Made by a program: the position numbers and the translations under genes. Positions 55,540 through 64,000 of a stretch of DNA of 64,000 bases are shown in pieces. Under the pieces are notes generated by a model, which saw nothing but the letters and a program-made list of their open reading frames with translations, did not search any database and was not told where the DNA came from. This stretch comes from Cellulosimicrobium cellulans (lineage in GTDB: Bacteria > Actinomycetota > Actinomycetes > Actinomycetales > Cellulomonadaceae): positions 81,419 through 145,418 of the forward strand of contig NZ_VEGH01000014.1 in the NCBI RefSeq assembly GCF_007679345.1, in the 5' to 3' direction. The stretch's first letter is position 1; every line of letters starts with the position of its first letter.

Positions 55540-56924
55540 GCGACGAGGCGGACGTGCCCGGGCGGGACGGCCACCGGCTGGACCGGATCCGGCTGACCGG
55601 CGTCACGGCGACCGGGTACCACGGCGTGTTCGACCACGAGCGCCGCGAGGGGCAGACGTTCGTCGCCGACGTGGTCGCACACCTCGACACCCGGCGCGCC
55701 GCGGCGACCGACGACCTGCGGCACACCCTCAACTACGGCGTTCTCGCGGAGCAGGTGGTGACGGTGCTCGCGGGCGAGCCGGCCGACCTGGTCGAGACCG
55801 TGGCCGAGCGGATCGCCGCGACCGTGCTCGCGCACCCGCAGGTGCAGTGCGTCGACGTCGCCGTGCACAAGCCGCAGGCGCCGATCACCGTGCCGTTCGG
55901 GGACGTGGTGGTCGAGGTGCGCCGGGACCGGACCTGGCTGCCGGCCGCGGAGCCGGTGCCGGACGACGCGCCGCGGTGGCTGCCGGAGGCCGCCGGCGCG
56001 CCGGCGGTGCCCCTGGCCGAGCCCGCACCGGTGCCCCCGACGGCGCCGGTCGAGCCCGTCGCGCCCGTGGCACCCGGGGCCACCGCTGTGCTGCCGCTCG
56101 CCGCGGTCGCCGTGCCCGGCGACCTCGACGTGCCGCCGGCGCCCGCCGGCCCTGTGCCGAGCGCGCCCGAGGACGCCTGGGACGCCGAGGACGAGGTGGT
56201 CGAGGCCGAGCTGGTGCAGGACGCCCTCGACGCCGCGCCCGACGCCCCGGTCGAGGTCGTGCTCGCCATCGGCTCGAACCTGGGCGCCGCGCAGGACACC
56301 CTCCGCGACGCCGTGGCCGACCTGGCCGCCGTCCCGGGCCTGGAGGTGCTCGACGTCTCGGCGCTGGCCCGCACCGCCCCCGTCGGCGGGCCGGAGCAGC
56401 CCGACTTCCTCAACGCGGTGCTGATCGCCCGCACCACGCTGTCCCCGCGGGACCTGCTGCGCGCCACGGCGGAGGTCGAGCGGCGGCACGGGCGCGAGCG
56501 GCTCGTGCACTGGGGCCCGCGCACCCTCGACGTCGACATCATCGTCTACGGCGACGTCTCGGCCGTGACCGACGACCTGGAGCTGCCGCACCCCCGGGCC
56601 CACGAGCGGGCGTTCGTGCTCCAGCCGTGGGCGCAGGTGCAGCCGGACGCCGTGCTGCACGGCCTGGGCGGCGGCCCCGTCGCCCAGCTCGCCGCCACGG
56701 CGCCCGACCGGGACGGGGTCCGCTGGCTCGCGCTCGACTGGCTGACCGCCCCCGTGCCCGCCGCCCAGCCCGACCCGGGCGCGGCGCCCGCGCCCGTCGG
56801 GGACGGCGTCCCGGAGCCGATCGGCGGTGAGGACCCCGCCGCCACGGGTGACCCGATCGCCGAGGGTCCCGTCGAGCGGGCCGACCCGCTCGGGGACCCC
56901 GCACCGGGCCGGCGGGACCTCTGA
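55536..56924 (+). CDS. folBK: Fused dihydroneopterin aldolase / HPPK (FolB-FolK)
   Basis: A 462-residue bifunctional folate enzyme. FolB domain (about 12-130): RIRLTGVTATGYHGVFDHERREGQ, YGVLAEQV, VAVHKPQAPI. A Pro/Ala/Glu linker spans about 131-238. FolK domain (about 239-400): LAIGSNLG (243-250), RTAPVGGPEQPDFLNAV, and the ATP/pterin block HWGPRTLDVDII (325-336) with PHPRAHERAFVL. A 55-residue acidic Pro/Gly tail ends it. The domains catalyse consecutive steps before FolP. ATG overlaps the folP stop. Confidence 0.94.
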   Translation: MSDEADVPGRDGHRLDRIRLTGVTATGYHGVFDHERREGQTFVADVVAHLDTRRAAATDDLRHTLNYGVLAEQVVTVLAGEPADLVETVAERIAATVLAHPQVQCVDVAVHKPQAPITVPFGDVVVEVRRDRTWLPAAEPVPDDAPRWLPEAAGAPAVPLAEPAPVPPTAPVEPVAPVAPGATAVLPLAAVAVPGDLDVPPAPAGPVPSAPEDAWDAEDEVVEAELVQDALDAAPDAPVEVVLAIGSNLGAAQDTLRDAVADLAAVPGLEVLDVSALARTAPVGGPEQPDFLNAVLIARTTLSPRDLLRATAEVERRHGRERLVHWGPRTLDVDIIVYGDVSAVTDDLELPHPRAHERAFVLQPWAQVQPDAVLHGLGGGPVAQLAATAPDRDGVRWLALDWLTAPVPAAQPDPGAAPAPVGDGVPEPIGGEDPAATGDPIAEGPVERADPLGDPAPGRRDL

Positions 56925-57409
56925 TGCAGCGCACCCGCCTCCGCACGCTGGTGCTGGTCGCCGTCCTGGCGACGGCGGTCGGCTGGCTCGTGGTCCGCGC
57001 GCTGGGCAGCCGGGGCGTGGTGCTGCCGCAGGTGCCCTGGCTGATGGTCGGGGTCCTGGTGCTGATCGCCGCCGTCGTGCTGGCGATGGGCTGGTCGGTG
57101 CGGCAGTACCTGCGCGGCAAGCACCCGACGCTCGACCCGATGCGCGCGGCGCGGACCGCCGTGCTCGCGAAGGCGTCCTGCTACACCGGCGCGCTGCTGA
57201 CCGGCTGGTACGCGGCGCAGGTGCTCGACGTGCTCGGCGACCTCGGGATCGAGGCCCAGCGGGACCGGGCGCTGTCCGCGGGGCTCGCGGTGCTCGGCGC
57301 GCTGGTGCTGACCGCCGCCGGGCTGGTGGTGGAGTGGATGTGCCGGATCCCGCCGCCCGAGGACCCGGAGCAGGCGCCGGGCACCTCGCCGGACGCGGCC
57401 GCGGGCTGA
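56924..57409 (+). CDS. DUF3180 membrane protein
   Basis: A 161-residue protein with four membrane helices (about 8-26, 38-56, 82-103, 118-138), typical of the actinobacterial DUF3180 family found after folK. It has KHPTLDPMRAARTAVLAKASCYTGALLTGWY as the most conserved-looking part. Function is unknown. The ATG overlaps the previous stop by one base (TGATG). Confidence 0.85.
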   Translation: MQRTRLRTLVLVAVLATAVGWLVVRALGSRGVVLPQVPWLMVGVLVLIAAVVLAMGWSVRQYLRGKHPTLDPMRAARTAVLAKASCYTGALLTGWYAAQVLDVLGDLGIEAQRDRALSAGLAVLGALVLTAAGLVVEWMCRIPPPEDPEQAPGTSPDAAAG

Positions 57410-57466
57410 GCCGGGCGCGTCCGGGGGACCGGCGCAGGTCCCGGGCGCCGCGGCGCCGCACGATGC

Positions 57467-57472
57467 GAGGAT
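57467..57472 (+). promoter_or_regulatory. -10 hexamer of a probable leaderless promoter for the PH-domain pair
   Basis: GAGGAT lies seven bases before the ATG at 57480. Confidence 0.4.
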
Positions 57473-57479
57473 GGTGCGC

Positions 57480-58049
57480 ATGAGCACGCCCGAGGGTGCC
57501 AGCCGCCCGCAGCCCGACGTCGCGCCCGCGCCGGCCCCCGCGCCCGGCGCCGAGCCCGTGCGAGAGAGCGAGCCCTTCGAGCCCGCCGGCGTCGAGTGGA
57601 CCCCGGTGTCCCCGCGCCTGGCCTCCGCGCGCCTGGTGGTCGCGCTCGCCTGGCTGGGCGTCCCGCTGGTCGCGCTGGTCGTCGTCGCGGCGATCGCCGG
57701 CTCCGTGTGGGTCTGGGCGTCGGCCGCGCTGGTCGCCGTGCTCGTCGCGTGGGTCGTGTGGCTGGTGCCGCGCCAGGTCCGGGCGATGGGCTACGCCGAG
57801 CGGGCGGACGACCTGCTGCTGCGCCGGGGCATCCTGTTCCGCTCGATGGTCGTCGTGCCGTACGGCCGCATGCAGTACGTCGACGTGACGGCCGGCCCGC
57901 TGGCCCGCAGGCTCGGCATCGCGTCCGTGCAGCTGCACACCGCCTCGCCCGGCACCGACGCCTCGATCGACGGCCTGCCCACCGCCGAGGCGGCGCGGCT
58001 GCGCGACCAGCTGGCGTCCCGGGGCGAGGCCCGGCTGGCGGGGCTGTGA
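57480..58049 (+). CDS. Bacterial PH-domain membrane protein (YdbS-like)
   Basis: A 189-residue protein with a disordered Pro/Ala-rich N-terminus, two membrane helices (about 55-75 and 77-97) and a bacterial Pleckstrin-homology domain: RADDLLLRRGILFRSMVVVPYGRMQYVDV, then RLGIASVQLHTASPGTDASI. YdbS/YdbT pairs protect Bacillus against antimicrobial peptides; function here is not known. The ATG at 57480 fits the leaderless geometry; in-frame ATG at 57471 or GTG at 57474 are alternatives. It is followed, overlapping by four bases, by its larger partner. Confidence 0.84.
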   Translation: MSTPEGASRPQPDVAPAPAPAPGAEPVRESEPFEPAGVEWTPVSPRLASARLVVALAWLGVPLVALVVVAAIAGSVWVWASAALVAVLVAWVVWLVPRQVRAMGYAERADDLLLRRGILFRSMVVVPYGRMQYVDVTAGPLARRLGIASVQLHTASPGTDASIDGLPTAEAARLRDQLASRGEARLAGL

Positions 58050-59674
58050 CCGCGGACCGCCCGCTCCCCGCGACCCCCGCACCCGCGCCCGAGCCGGCCG
58101 CGGACGACCTCGCGTGGCGCCGGATGCACCCCGTCACCCCCGCGGTGAAGGGCTGGAAGGTGCTCGCCGCGGTGCTCGCGATCATCGCGTGGAACGCCGC
58201 CGACGACGTGCGGCAGCTCGCCGAGTGGCTCGGCGGCCGGGCGTGGCTCGTGGTCGCGGGCGTGGTGGTGCTGGTCGCGCTGGTCGGGTTCGGCTACTCC
58301 GCGATCGCCTGGCGGATGACCCGGTTCGCGGTGACCGACGAGGCCGTGCACCTGCGCTCCGGCGTGGTGTTCCGGCAGCAGCGCCAGGCCCGGCTCGACC
58401 GGCTGCAGGCCGTCGACGTGGTGCAGCCGCTGCTCGCGCGCATCATCGGCCTGTCCGAGCTCCGCCTCGAGGTCGCGGGCGGGGCCGGCTCCGCGGTGTC
58501 GCTCGCGTTCCTGCGCGAGGCCGAGGCCGAGCAGCTGCGCGCGGAGCTGCTGGCGCGCGCCGCCGGCCTGCACCCGGGCCGCCGGCCGCGGCCCGCGGGC
58601 GCGACCCCCGGGGCGGCGACGCCCGCCGGCGCACCCGCGGCGCCCGGCACCACCGCCCTCGGCGCCGACCCGGGCGCGGCGCCGGTCGCCGTCCCCGCGA
58701 CCGACCGCCCCGGCGCCGACGACCCCGCGGCCGCGCTCACCGTCCCGGTCGAGCCGGACGTCGACGACGGCTGGGACGGGCCGGCCCCCGTGGCGCCCGA
58801 GCGCCCGGTGTACGAGGTGCCGGTCGGCCGGCTGCTGGCCTCCACGCTGCTGTCCTCGGCGACCATCTGGCTCGTCGTGATGCTCGGCGCGGTGGGCGCC
58901 CTGATCGCGGGCACCGGGCAGGTGGGCTCGGCCTTCGCGCTGCTGCCCGCGCTGCTCGGCGTCGTGTCGTACACCTGGACCCGGTTCAACCGCGGCGCGA
59001 ACTTCCGCGCGGCGATCTCCCCGGACGGCATCCGGCTGCGGCACGGCCTGACGGAGTCCCGCGCGCAGACCGTGCCGCCGGGCCGGGTGCAGGCCGTGCG
59101 GGTCACCCAGGGCCTGCTGTGGCGGCGCCCCGACTGGTGGCGGGTCGAGGTGAACGTCGCGGGCTACGGCAGCAGCGGCGACCAGACCCAGACGGAGAAC
59201 GTCCTGCTGCCCGTCGGCACCCGCGAGGAGGCGATGCTCGCGCTGTGGCTGGTGCTGCCGGACCTGGGGACCGAGGACCCGCAGGCGCTGGTCGACGCCG
59301 GGCTGACCGGCCGGGAGGCGGACGGCGGCTGGGCGGTGGCCCCCCGCCGGTCGCGGTGGCTGGACCCGGTGGGCTGGCGCCGGCACGGCGTGACGGTCAC
59401 CGACCGGGCGCTGGTGCTGCGCTCCGGGGTGCTGGTCCGCCAGCTCGTCGTCGTGCCGCACGAGCGGACGCAGTCCCTGGGCCTGGAGCAGGGGCCGCTG
59501 CAGCGCCGCCTCGGTCTGGCCTCGTTCCAGCTGCACTCCACGCCGGGACCGGTGTCCCCGCGGGTCGACCACCTGGACCAGCGGGTCGCCGCGGGCCTCC
59601 TCGACGAGCAGGCGACGCGGGCGAGGACCGCGCGCGCCGGGGCGGGGCCGGAGCAGTGGATGCGCCGGGCATGA
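58046..59674 (+). CDS. Bacterial PH-domain membrane protein (YdbT-like)
   Basis: A 542-residue partner of the preceding protein. It contains several PH repeats: AVTDEAVHLRSGVVFRQQRQARLDRLQAVDV (about 90-125), ISPDGIRLRHGLTESRAQTVPPGRVQAV and VTDRALVLRSGVLVRQLVVVPHERTQSLGL with a C-terminal RLGLASFQLHSTPG. Membrane helix pairs lie near 30-85 and 265-310. A Pro/Ala-rich, acidic linker (about 180-245) separates the halves. The GTG overlaps the previous stop by four bases. Confidence 0.84.
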   Translation: MTADRPLPATPAPAPEPAADDLAWRRMHPVTPAVKGWKVLAAVLAIIAWNAADDVRQLAEWLGGRAWLVVAGVVVLVALVGFGYSAIAWRMTRFAVTDEAVHLRSGVVFRQQRQARLDRLQAVDVVQPLLARIIGLSELRLEVAGGAGSAVSLAFLREAEAEQLRAELLARAAGLHPGRRPRPAGATPGAATPAGAPAAPGTTALGADPGAAPVAVPATDRPGADDPAAALTVPVEPDVDDGWDGPAPVAPERPVYEVPVGRLLASTLLSSATIWLVVMLGAVGALIAGTGQVGSAFALLPALLGVVSYTWTRFNRGANFRAAISPDGIRLRHGLTESRAQTVPPGRVQAVRVTQGLLWRRPDWWRVEVNVAGYGSSGDQTQTENVLLPVGTREEAMLALWLVLPDLGTEDPQALVDAGLTGREADGGWAVAPRRSRWLDPVGWRRHGVTVTDRALVLRSGVLVRQLVVVPHERTQSLGLEQGPLQRRLGLASFQLHSTPGPVSPRVDHLDQRVAAGLLDEQATRARTARAGAGPEQWMRRA

Positions 59675-60792
59675 CGCGGCTGGGGATCGGCGTCGTCGGC
59701 GCGGGCCGGGTCGGCGCGGTGCTGGGCAGCGCCCTGCGCGCGGCCGGGCACCCGGTGGTCGGTGTGAGCGCGGTGTCCGAGGCGTCCCGCGAGCGCGCGG
59801 ACGCGCTGCTGCCGGGCGTGCCGGTGCTGGACGTGCCGGAGGTGGTGCGCCGCTCCGAGCTGGTGCTGCTCGCCGTGCCCGACGACGCGCTGGCGGAGCT
59901 CGTGGCGGGCCTCGCGGCGACCGGCGCCTGGCAGGGGGGTCAGATCGTCGTGCACACCGCGGGCCGCTACGGGGCCGCGGTGCTCGGCCCCGCGCGGGCC
60001 CAGGGGGTCATCCCGATCGCGCTGCACCCGGCGATGACGTTCACCGGCACGTCGCTCGACCTGTCCCGGCTGGTCGGCTGCACGTTCGCGGTGACCGCGC
60101 CCACCCCGGTGCTGCCGATCGGGCAGGCGCTGGTGGTCGAGATGGGCGGCGAGCCCGTGGTGCTGGACGAGGCGGCCCGCCCGCTCTACCACGCGGCCCT
60201 GGCGCACGGCGCGAACCACCTGGTCGTGCTGGTCGCGCAGGCCGGGCAGGCGCTCGCCGCCGCCGGAGTCGCCGACCCCGGCGCGGTGCTGCGGCCGCTG
60301 CTCACCGCCGCCCTGGACGGGGCGCTGCGGGCCGAGTCGGCCGGCGGCGGGCGGGACGCGGAGGGCGAGGTCACCAACGGCGCCGTCACGACGCTGACCG
60401 GGCCCGTGCGGCGCGGCGACGCGGGGACGGTCGCCGACCACCTCGACGTGCTGACCGACCTCGGCGTGCGCACCGGGGCCACCGACGTGGCGGCGTCGTA
60501 CCGGGCGCTGTCCCGCGCGGCGACCGGGCGGGCGCTCGCGGCCGGGCTGCTGCGCGCCGAGCAGGGGCGGGCGCTGCTGGACGTGCTGGCGACGGGGGAC
60601 CCGGCGGCGGACGCCGGGCCCGGGTCCGCGTCGCCGGCTGCCGGCCCCCCGCCGGCGCCCGGCGCACCCCGGGGTGGCGCCGGCCCGGCTCACACCGGGG
60701 GACCGGACGGGAGTACGGTGCACGGCGCGCACGACGACGAGGGCGAGGGCGGGACGGACGCGCCCGGCGCCGACCAGGAGGACCAGGCATGA
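59671..60792 (+). CDS. Rossmann-fold DUF2520 dehydrogenase-like protein
   Basis: A 373-residue protein with the NAD(P) motif GVVGAGRVGAVLGSALRAAG at the N-terminus and a C-terminal all-helical DUF2520 domain (LDEAARPLYHAALAHGANHLV). The fold is that of 6-phosphogluconate- and ketopantoate-type reductases. It sits directly before panC and panD with ATGA overlaps, suggesting a role in pantothenate or NADPH-linked reduction. A 70-residue Gly/Ala/Pro/Asp tail is low-complexity. I cannot assign the reaction. Confidence 0.8.
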   Translation: MTRLGIGVVGAGRVGAVLGSALRAAGHPVVGVSAVSEASRERADALLPGVPVLDVPEVVRRSELVLLAVPDDALAELVAGLAATGAWQGGQIVVHTAGRYGAAVLGPARAQGVIPIALHPAMTFTGTSLDLSRLVGCTFAVTAPTPVLPIGQALVVEMGGEPVVLDEAARPLYHAALAHGANHLVVLVAQAGQALAAAGVADPGAVLRPLLTAALDGALRAESAGGGRDAEGEVTNGAVTTLTGPVRRGDAGTVADHLDVLTDLGVRTGATDVAASYRALSRAATGRALAAGLLRAEQGRALLDVLATGDPAADAGPGSASPAAGPPPAPGAPRGGAGPAHTGGPDGSTVHGAHDDEGEGGTDAPGADQEDQA

Positions 60793-61679
60793 CCGAGGCA
60801 CGCACGGGTGCCCCCACGCTGGCGCGCACGCGCCGCGAGCTCGCGGACGCGCTGGCGACCCGCCCCGGCGGCCGGCGCGCCGTCGTGATGACGATGGGCG
60901 CGCTGCACGCCGGGCACCTGTCCCTGGTGCGCGAGGCGCGCGCCCGCGGCGAGCAGGTGGTGGTGACGATCTTCGTCAACCCGCTGCAGTTCGGGCCCAC
61001 CGAGGACCTGGACCGCTACCCGCGCGACCTGGCGGGCGACCTGGCGTCGCTCACCGGCCCGGACCTGCTGGGCACGGGTGACGTGGTGTTCGCCCCGACC
61101 CCGGACGTCATGTACCCCGACGGGGACCCGGGGGTGCGGGTGTCGGCCGGCGCGGTCGGCTCCGTGTACGAGGGCGCGACCCGCCCCGGGCACCTGGACG
61201 GCGTGCTGACCGTGGTGCTCAAGCTGATGCACCTGGTGGCGCCGGACGTCGCGCTGTTCGGGCGCAAGGACGTCCAGCAGCTCGCCGCTGTCCGCCGCAT
61301 GGTGCGGGACCTGGACGTGCCGGTCGAGGTCGTCGGCGCGCCCACCGTCCGGGACGCCGACGGGCTCGCGCTGTCGTCGCGGAACGCGTACCTGTCGCCG
61401 GCGGAGCGGGAGCAGGCCCTCGCCCTGAGCCGCGCGCTGGCGGCCGGCCGGGCCGCCGCGGAGGCCGGCGGCGCACCCGACGCGGTGGTGGCCGCCGCGC
61501 GGGCCGTGCTGGACGACGCCGCCGTCGGCACCGACTACGTGGCGCTCGTGGACCCGGTGACGTTCGAGGACGTGACCGGGCAGGCCGTCGACCTGGCCGG
61601 GCGCACGGCCGTCCTGGCGCTCGCGGCCACCGTGGGCGCGACCCGGCTGATCGACAACTCCGACGTCAGGTGGGCGTGA
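60789..61679 (+). CDS. panC: Pantothenate synthetase
   Basis: PanC condenses pantoate and beta-alanine with ATP to pantothenate. The 296-residue product has [13 protein letters not shown] with HAGH at 40-43, the second ATP motif FGRKDVQQL (KFGEKDYQQ equivalent) and [12 protein letters not shown], and [21 protein letters not shown] overlaps the DUF2520 stop by four bases. panD follows directly, which supplies beta-alanine. Confidence 0.96.
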   Translation: MTEARTGAPTLARTRRELADALATRPGGRRAVVMTMGALHAGHLSLVREARARGEQVVVTIFVNPLQFGPTEDLDRYPRDLAGDLASLTGPDLLGTGDVVFAPTPDVMYPDGDPGVRVSAGAVGSVYEGATRPGHLDGVLTVVLKLMHLVAPDVALFGRKDVQQLAAVRRMVRDLDVPVEVVGAPTVRDADGLALSSRNAYLSPAEREQALALSRALAAGRAAAEAGGAPDAVVAAARAVLDDAAVGTDYVALVDPVTFEDVTGQAVDLAGRTAVLALAATVGATRLIDNSDVRWA

Positions 61680-61681
61680 CC

Positions 61682-62257
61682 ATGACCTCGCTGCAGCGGC
61701 CGATGATGATCGGCAAGATCCACCGCGCGACCGTGACGCAGGCGGACCTGCACTACGTCGGCTCCATCACGGTCGACGCGCACCTGCTGGCGGCGGCCGA
61801 CCTGCTGCCCGGCCAGCAGGTGGACGTCGTCGACGTGACCAACGGCGCCCGGCTCACCACCTACGTGATCGCCGGCGAGGCCGGGTCCGGGCAGATCTGC
61901 ATCAACGGCGCCGCCGCGCACCTGGTGCACCCGGGCGACGTGGTCATCCTCATCGCCTACGGCATGCTGTCGGACGCCGAGGCGCGGACGTACGAGCCGC
62001 ACGTCGTCCTCGTCGACGCCGAGAACCGGATCATGGACACCGGGCACGACCCCGGCACCGTCCCGGAGTCCTGGACCGCGGCGTCGGGGCTGCACCCGAG
62101 CGGCGTGCCGTTCGACCAGGGCCGGACGCTGGTGGAGCGGGACGGGGCCGCCGGGCCCGGCAGCGACGGGGCGCGCGACGGGCAGGACCACCCGGTGCGC
62201 GACGACCTGGGGGCGGGGGCGAACGACGCCGGGCGGGACGCGGGCGCCGGACGGTGA
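61682..62257 (+). CDS. panD: Aspartate 1-decarboxylase precursor
   Basis: PanD decarboxylates aspartate to beta-alanine for panC. It self-cleaves between Gly27 and Ser28 ([16 protein letters not shown]) to make the pyruvoyl group. [26 protein letters not shown] and [10 protein letters not shown] are family blocks. ATG at 61682 is used; GTG at 61676 would overlap the panC stop by four bases. At 191 residues it is longer than the usual 125-140; the extra C-terminal 55 residues are Gly/Asp/Arg-rich. Confidence 0.95.
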   Translation: MTSLQRPMMIGKIHRATVTQADLHYVGSITVDAHLLAAADLLPGQQVDVVDVTNGARLTTYVIAGEAGSGQICINGAAAHLVHPGDVVILIAYGMLSDAEARTYEPHVVLVDAENRIMDTGHDPGTVPESWTAASGLHPSGVPFDQGRTLVERDGAAGPGSDGARDGQDHPVRDDLGAGANDAGRDAGAGR

Positions 62258-63954
62258 CCCGGCTGGCCCGCCGGCTCGCCGCGCCCGCCCCGGGCTGGAC
62301 CGCCCGGGCGGACGCCGTGGTCGTCGGCTCCGGCATCGCCGGCCTGACGGCGGCGCTCGAGCTGCGGACGCGGGTGCCGCGGGTGCTGCTGGTGACCAAG
62401 GACCGGCTGGTGTCGGGGTCGACGGTGTGGGCGCAGGGCGGCATCGCCGCAGCGCTCGACCCGGCGGACTCCCCGGAGGCGCACCTGCGGGACACGCTCG
62501 TCGCGGGCGTCGGCCTGTGCGACCCCCGCGCCGTCGAGGTGCTGGTCACCGAGGGCCCGGCGCGCGTCCGCGAGCTCGTCGCGCGCGGCGCGGTGTTCGA
62601 CACCGAGCCCGACGGCACGCTGAGCCTGACCCGCGAGGGCGGCCACCACGCCGACCGGGTCGCGCACGCGGGCGGCGACGCCACCGGCGCGGAGATCTCC
62701 CGCGCCCTCGTCGCCCAGCTCGCGGCGGTGCAGGCCGACCCGGGCATCGAGGTGATCGAGCACGCGCTGGTGCTGGACGTGCTCACCGGCGCGCCCGGGC
62801 GCGACGGCCGGCCCGGCCCGGTGTGCGGCGTGACGCTGCACGTGATCGGCGAGGGCAGCCGGGACGGCGTCGGTGCGGTGCTCGCGCCCGCGGTGGTCCT
62901 CGCGACCGGCGGCATCGGGCAGGTGTTCCGGTCGTCGACCAACCCGGTCCAGGCGACCGGCGACGGCCTGGCCGCGGCGCTGCGGGCGGGGGCGGCGGTC
63001 GGCGACATGGAGTTCGTGCAGTTCCACCCGACGGTGCTGTGGCTCGGCGCCGGCGTGAAGGGCCAGCTCGCGCTGATCTCCGAGGCGGTCCGGGGCGAGG
63101 GCGCGCACCTGGTCGACGTCGACGGCCACCGGTTCATGTCGGGCGTGCACCCGCTGGCCGAGCTCGCGCCGCGGGACGTCGTGGCGAAGGCGATCGTCCG
63201 GCAGCTGGCGCGCACCGGTGCCGACCACGTGCTGCTCGACGCCCGGCACCTCGGCGCCGAGCGGATCGCTCGCCGGTTCCCGACGATCGGCGCCCGGCTG
63301 GCCGAGCACGGCCTCGACCTGGCCACCGACCTGGTCCCGGTGGCCCCGGCGCAGCACTACCACTCGGGCGGCGTCGTCACCGACCTGGCGGGCCGGTCGA
63401 CGCTGCCCGGGCTGTACGCGGTCGGCGAGGTCGCGTGCACCGGCGTGCACGGGGCGAACCGGCTGGCGTCGAACTCCCTGCTCGAGGGCCTGGTGTTCGC
63501 GCACCGCGCCGCGCACGACATCGCCCGGCGCGTCGAGTCCGGCGCGCTGCGCCCCGCCGAGCCCGTGGAGCGCCCCGGACCCGAGGCCCTGGTCGCGGGC
63601 GCGGCCCGGTCCCGGGTGCAGCGGATCGCCACCGACGGTCCGGGGGTGCTCCGGTCCGCGGCGGGGCTGGCGGCGGCCGCGCAGGCGCTCGCGGCCGTGC
63701 GGACGGACGCGCACCGCGCCGTCGAGGGGGGCGAGCGGCCGGTGGCGGACCCGCAGGTCGCTGAGTGGGAGACCACTAACGTGCACCAGGTCGCGACGGT
63801 GCTGACCGCCACGGCGGCGACCCGGCGCGAGACCCGGGGCGGGCACCTGCGCAGCGACCACCCGGACCGCGACGACGCCGCGTGGCTGGTCCGCGTGGAG
63901 GCGACCGTGACCCCGGACGGCGACCTGACCCAGCGCCTCACCCCCCAGGACTGA
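62254..63954 (+). CDS. nadB: L-aspartate oxidase
   Basis: NadB oxidises aspartate to iminoaspartate with FAD, the first step of de novo NAD synthesis. The 566-residue product has [15 protein letters not shown] (22-36), [93 protein letters not shown] (in parts) and a C-terminal helical region. GTG overlaps the panD stop by four bases. The nadA/nadC partners would lie beyond the window if present. Confidence 0.96.
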   Translation: MTRLARRLAAPAPGWTARADAVVVGSGIAGLTAALELRTRVPRVLLVTKDRLVSGSTVWAQGGIAAALDPADSPEAHLRDTLVAGVGLCDPRAVEVLVTEGPARVRELVARGAVFDTEPDGTLSLTREGGHHADRVAHAGGDATGAEISRALVAQLAAVQADPGIEVIEHALVLDVLTGAPGRDGRPGPVCGVTLHVIGEGSRDGVGAVLAPAVVLATGGIGQVFRSSTNPVQATGDGLAAALRAGAAVGDMEFVQFHPTVLWLGAGVKGQLALISEAVRGEGAHLVDVDGHRFMSGVHPLAELAPRDVVAKAIVRQLARTGADHVLLDARHLGAERIARRFPTIGARLAEHGLDLATDLVPVAPAQHYHSGGVVTDLAGRSTLPGLYAVGEVACTGVHGANRLASNSLLEGLVFAHRAAHDIARRVESGALRPAEPVERPGPEALVAGAARSRVQRIATDGPGVLRSAAGLAAAAQALAAVRTDAHRAVEGGERPVADPQVAEWETTNVHQVATVLTATAATRRETRGGHLRSDHPDRDDAAWLVRVEATVTPDGDLTQRLTPQD

Positions 63955-64000
63955 CGGCGCCCCCACCCCACCGGCGCCCCACCCTCCCACCCCCACCCCG

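Noticed and set aside
54642..58082. A minus-strand frame of 1146 residues opposite folP–folBK
   Set aside because: No family match and strong, motif-bearing genes on the plus strand.

Overview
The window is a continuous piece of a very G+C-rich actinobacterial chromosome (roughly three quarters G+C by eye). Gene content and order point to Micrococcales, most likely a Cellulomonas-type organism. Signs are a type VII (ESX) secretion locus, an FprA-type ferredoxin reductase, the neighbourhood tRNA-Trp–secE–nusG–rplK–rplA, the order ppa–dacB–metalloprotease–tilS–hpt–ftsH–folE–folP–folB/K, and GTG starts with 1- or 4-base stop/start overlaps throughout. This assignment is inference from synteny, not from a search. 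I see no insertion sequence, prophage or CRISPR array.

Layout. 1–3.7 kb: 3' end of an ESX locus (eccD, eccB, mycP). 3.7–10 kb: rarD, fprA, a polar amino-acid ABC transporter and htpX. 10–13.3 kb: a four-gene overlapping operon (WXG-like, EspG-like, serine hydrolase, lipoprotein) that looks like a detached ESX substrate cassette. 13.4–21 kb: yajQ, tRNA-Tyr/Thr/Met, rpmG, two MaoC-type dehydratases and murB, with a LacI regulator, two palindromic operators and twin MFS transporters inserted before murB. 21–27.3 kb: an adenosine-deaminase-family gene, a two-component system with an ABC-2 exporter, and an aspartate-type aminotransferase. 27.4–32.8 kb: an operon encoding two related TasA/camelysin-like secreted proteins (one ending in a sortase LAxTG-type signal), an Ig-repeat protein and a large LuxR-type regulator. 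33–36 kb: tRNA-Trp, secE, nusG, rplK, rplA. 36–42 kb: small membrane proteins, a thiamine-binding-family protein, a RAMA-domain protein, a hydrolase, a zinc-free oxidoreductase and a DinB/maleylpyruvate-isomerase-family protein. 42–45 kb: metX and metY. 45–64 kb: an NlpC/P60 hydrolase, then the long ppa/dacB–tilS–hpt–ftsH–fol–PH-domain–panCD–nadB block.

How the parts work together. The right-hand third is a housekeeping block for folate, pantothenate and NAD synthesis, purine salvage and membrane proteostasis, mostly in tightly overlapped reading frames. The left third holds envelope and secretion functions. Two accessory modules interrupt otherwise conserved neighbourhoods: LacI/MFS between the dehydratases and murB, and the TasA-like/Ig operon between the aminotransferase and tRNA-Trp–secE.

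Two recurrent DNA patterns are not explained by gene annotation. First, at least eleven transcription-unit-heading genes have a -10-like hexamer (N-A-N-N-N-T) exactly 6 or 7 bases before a GTG/ATG and no Shine-Dalgarno, the geometry of leaderless mRNAs. Second, many gene ends carry palindromic cassettes built from two or three related arms; two of them share one sequence with a GGATCC core.
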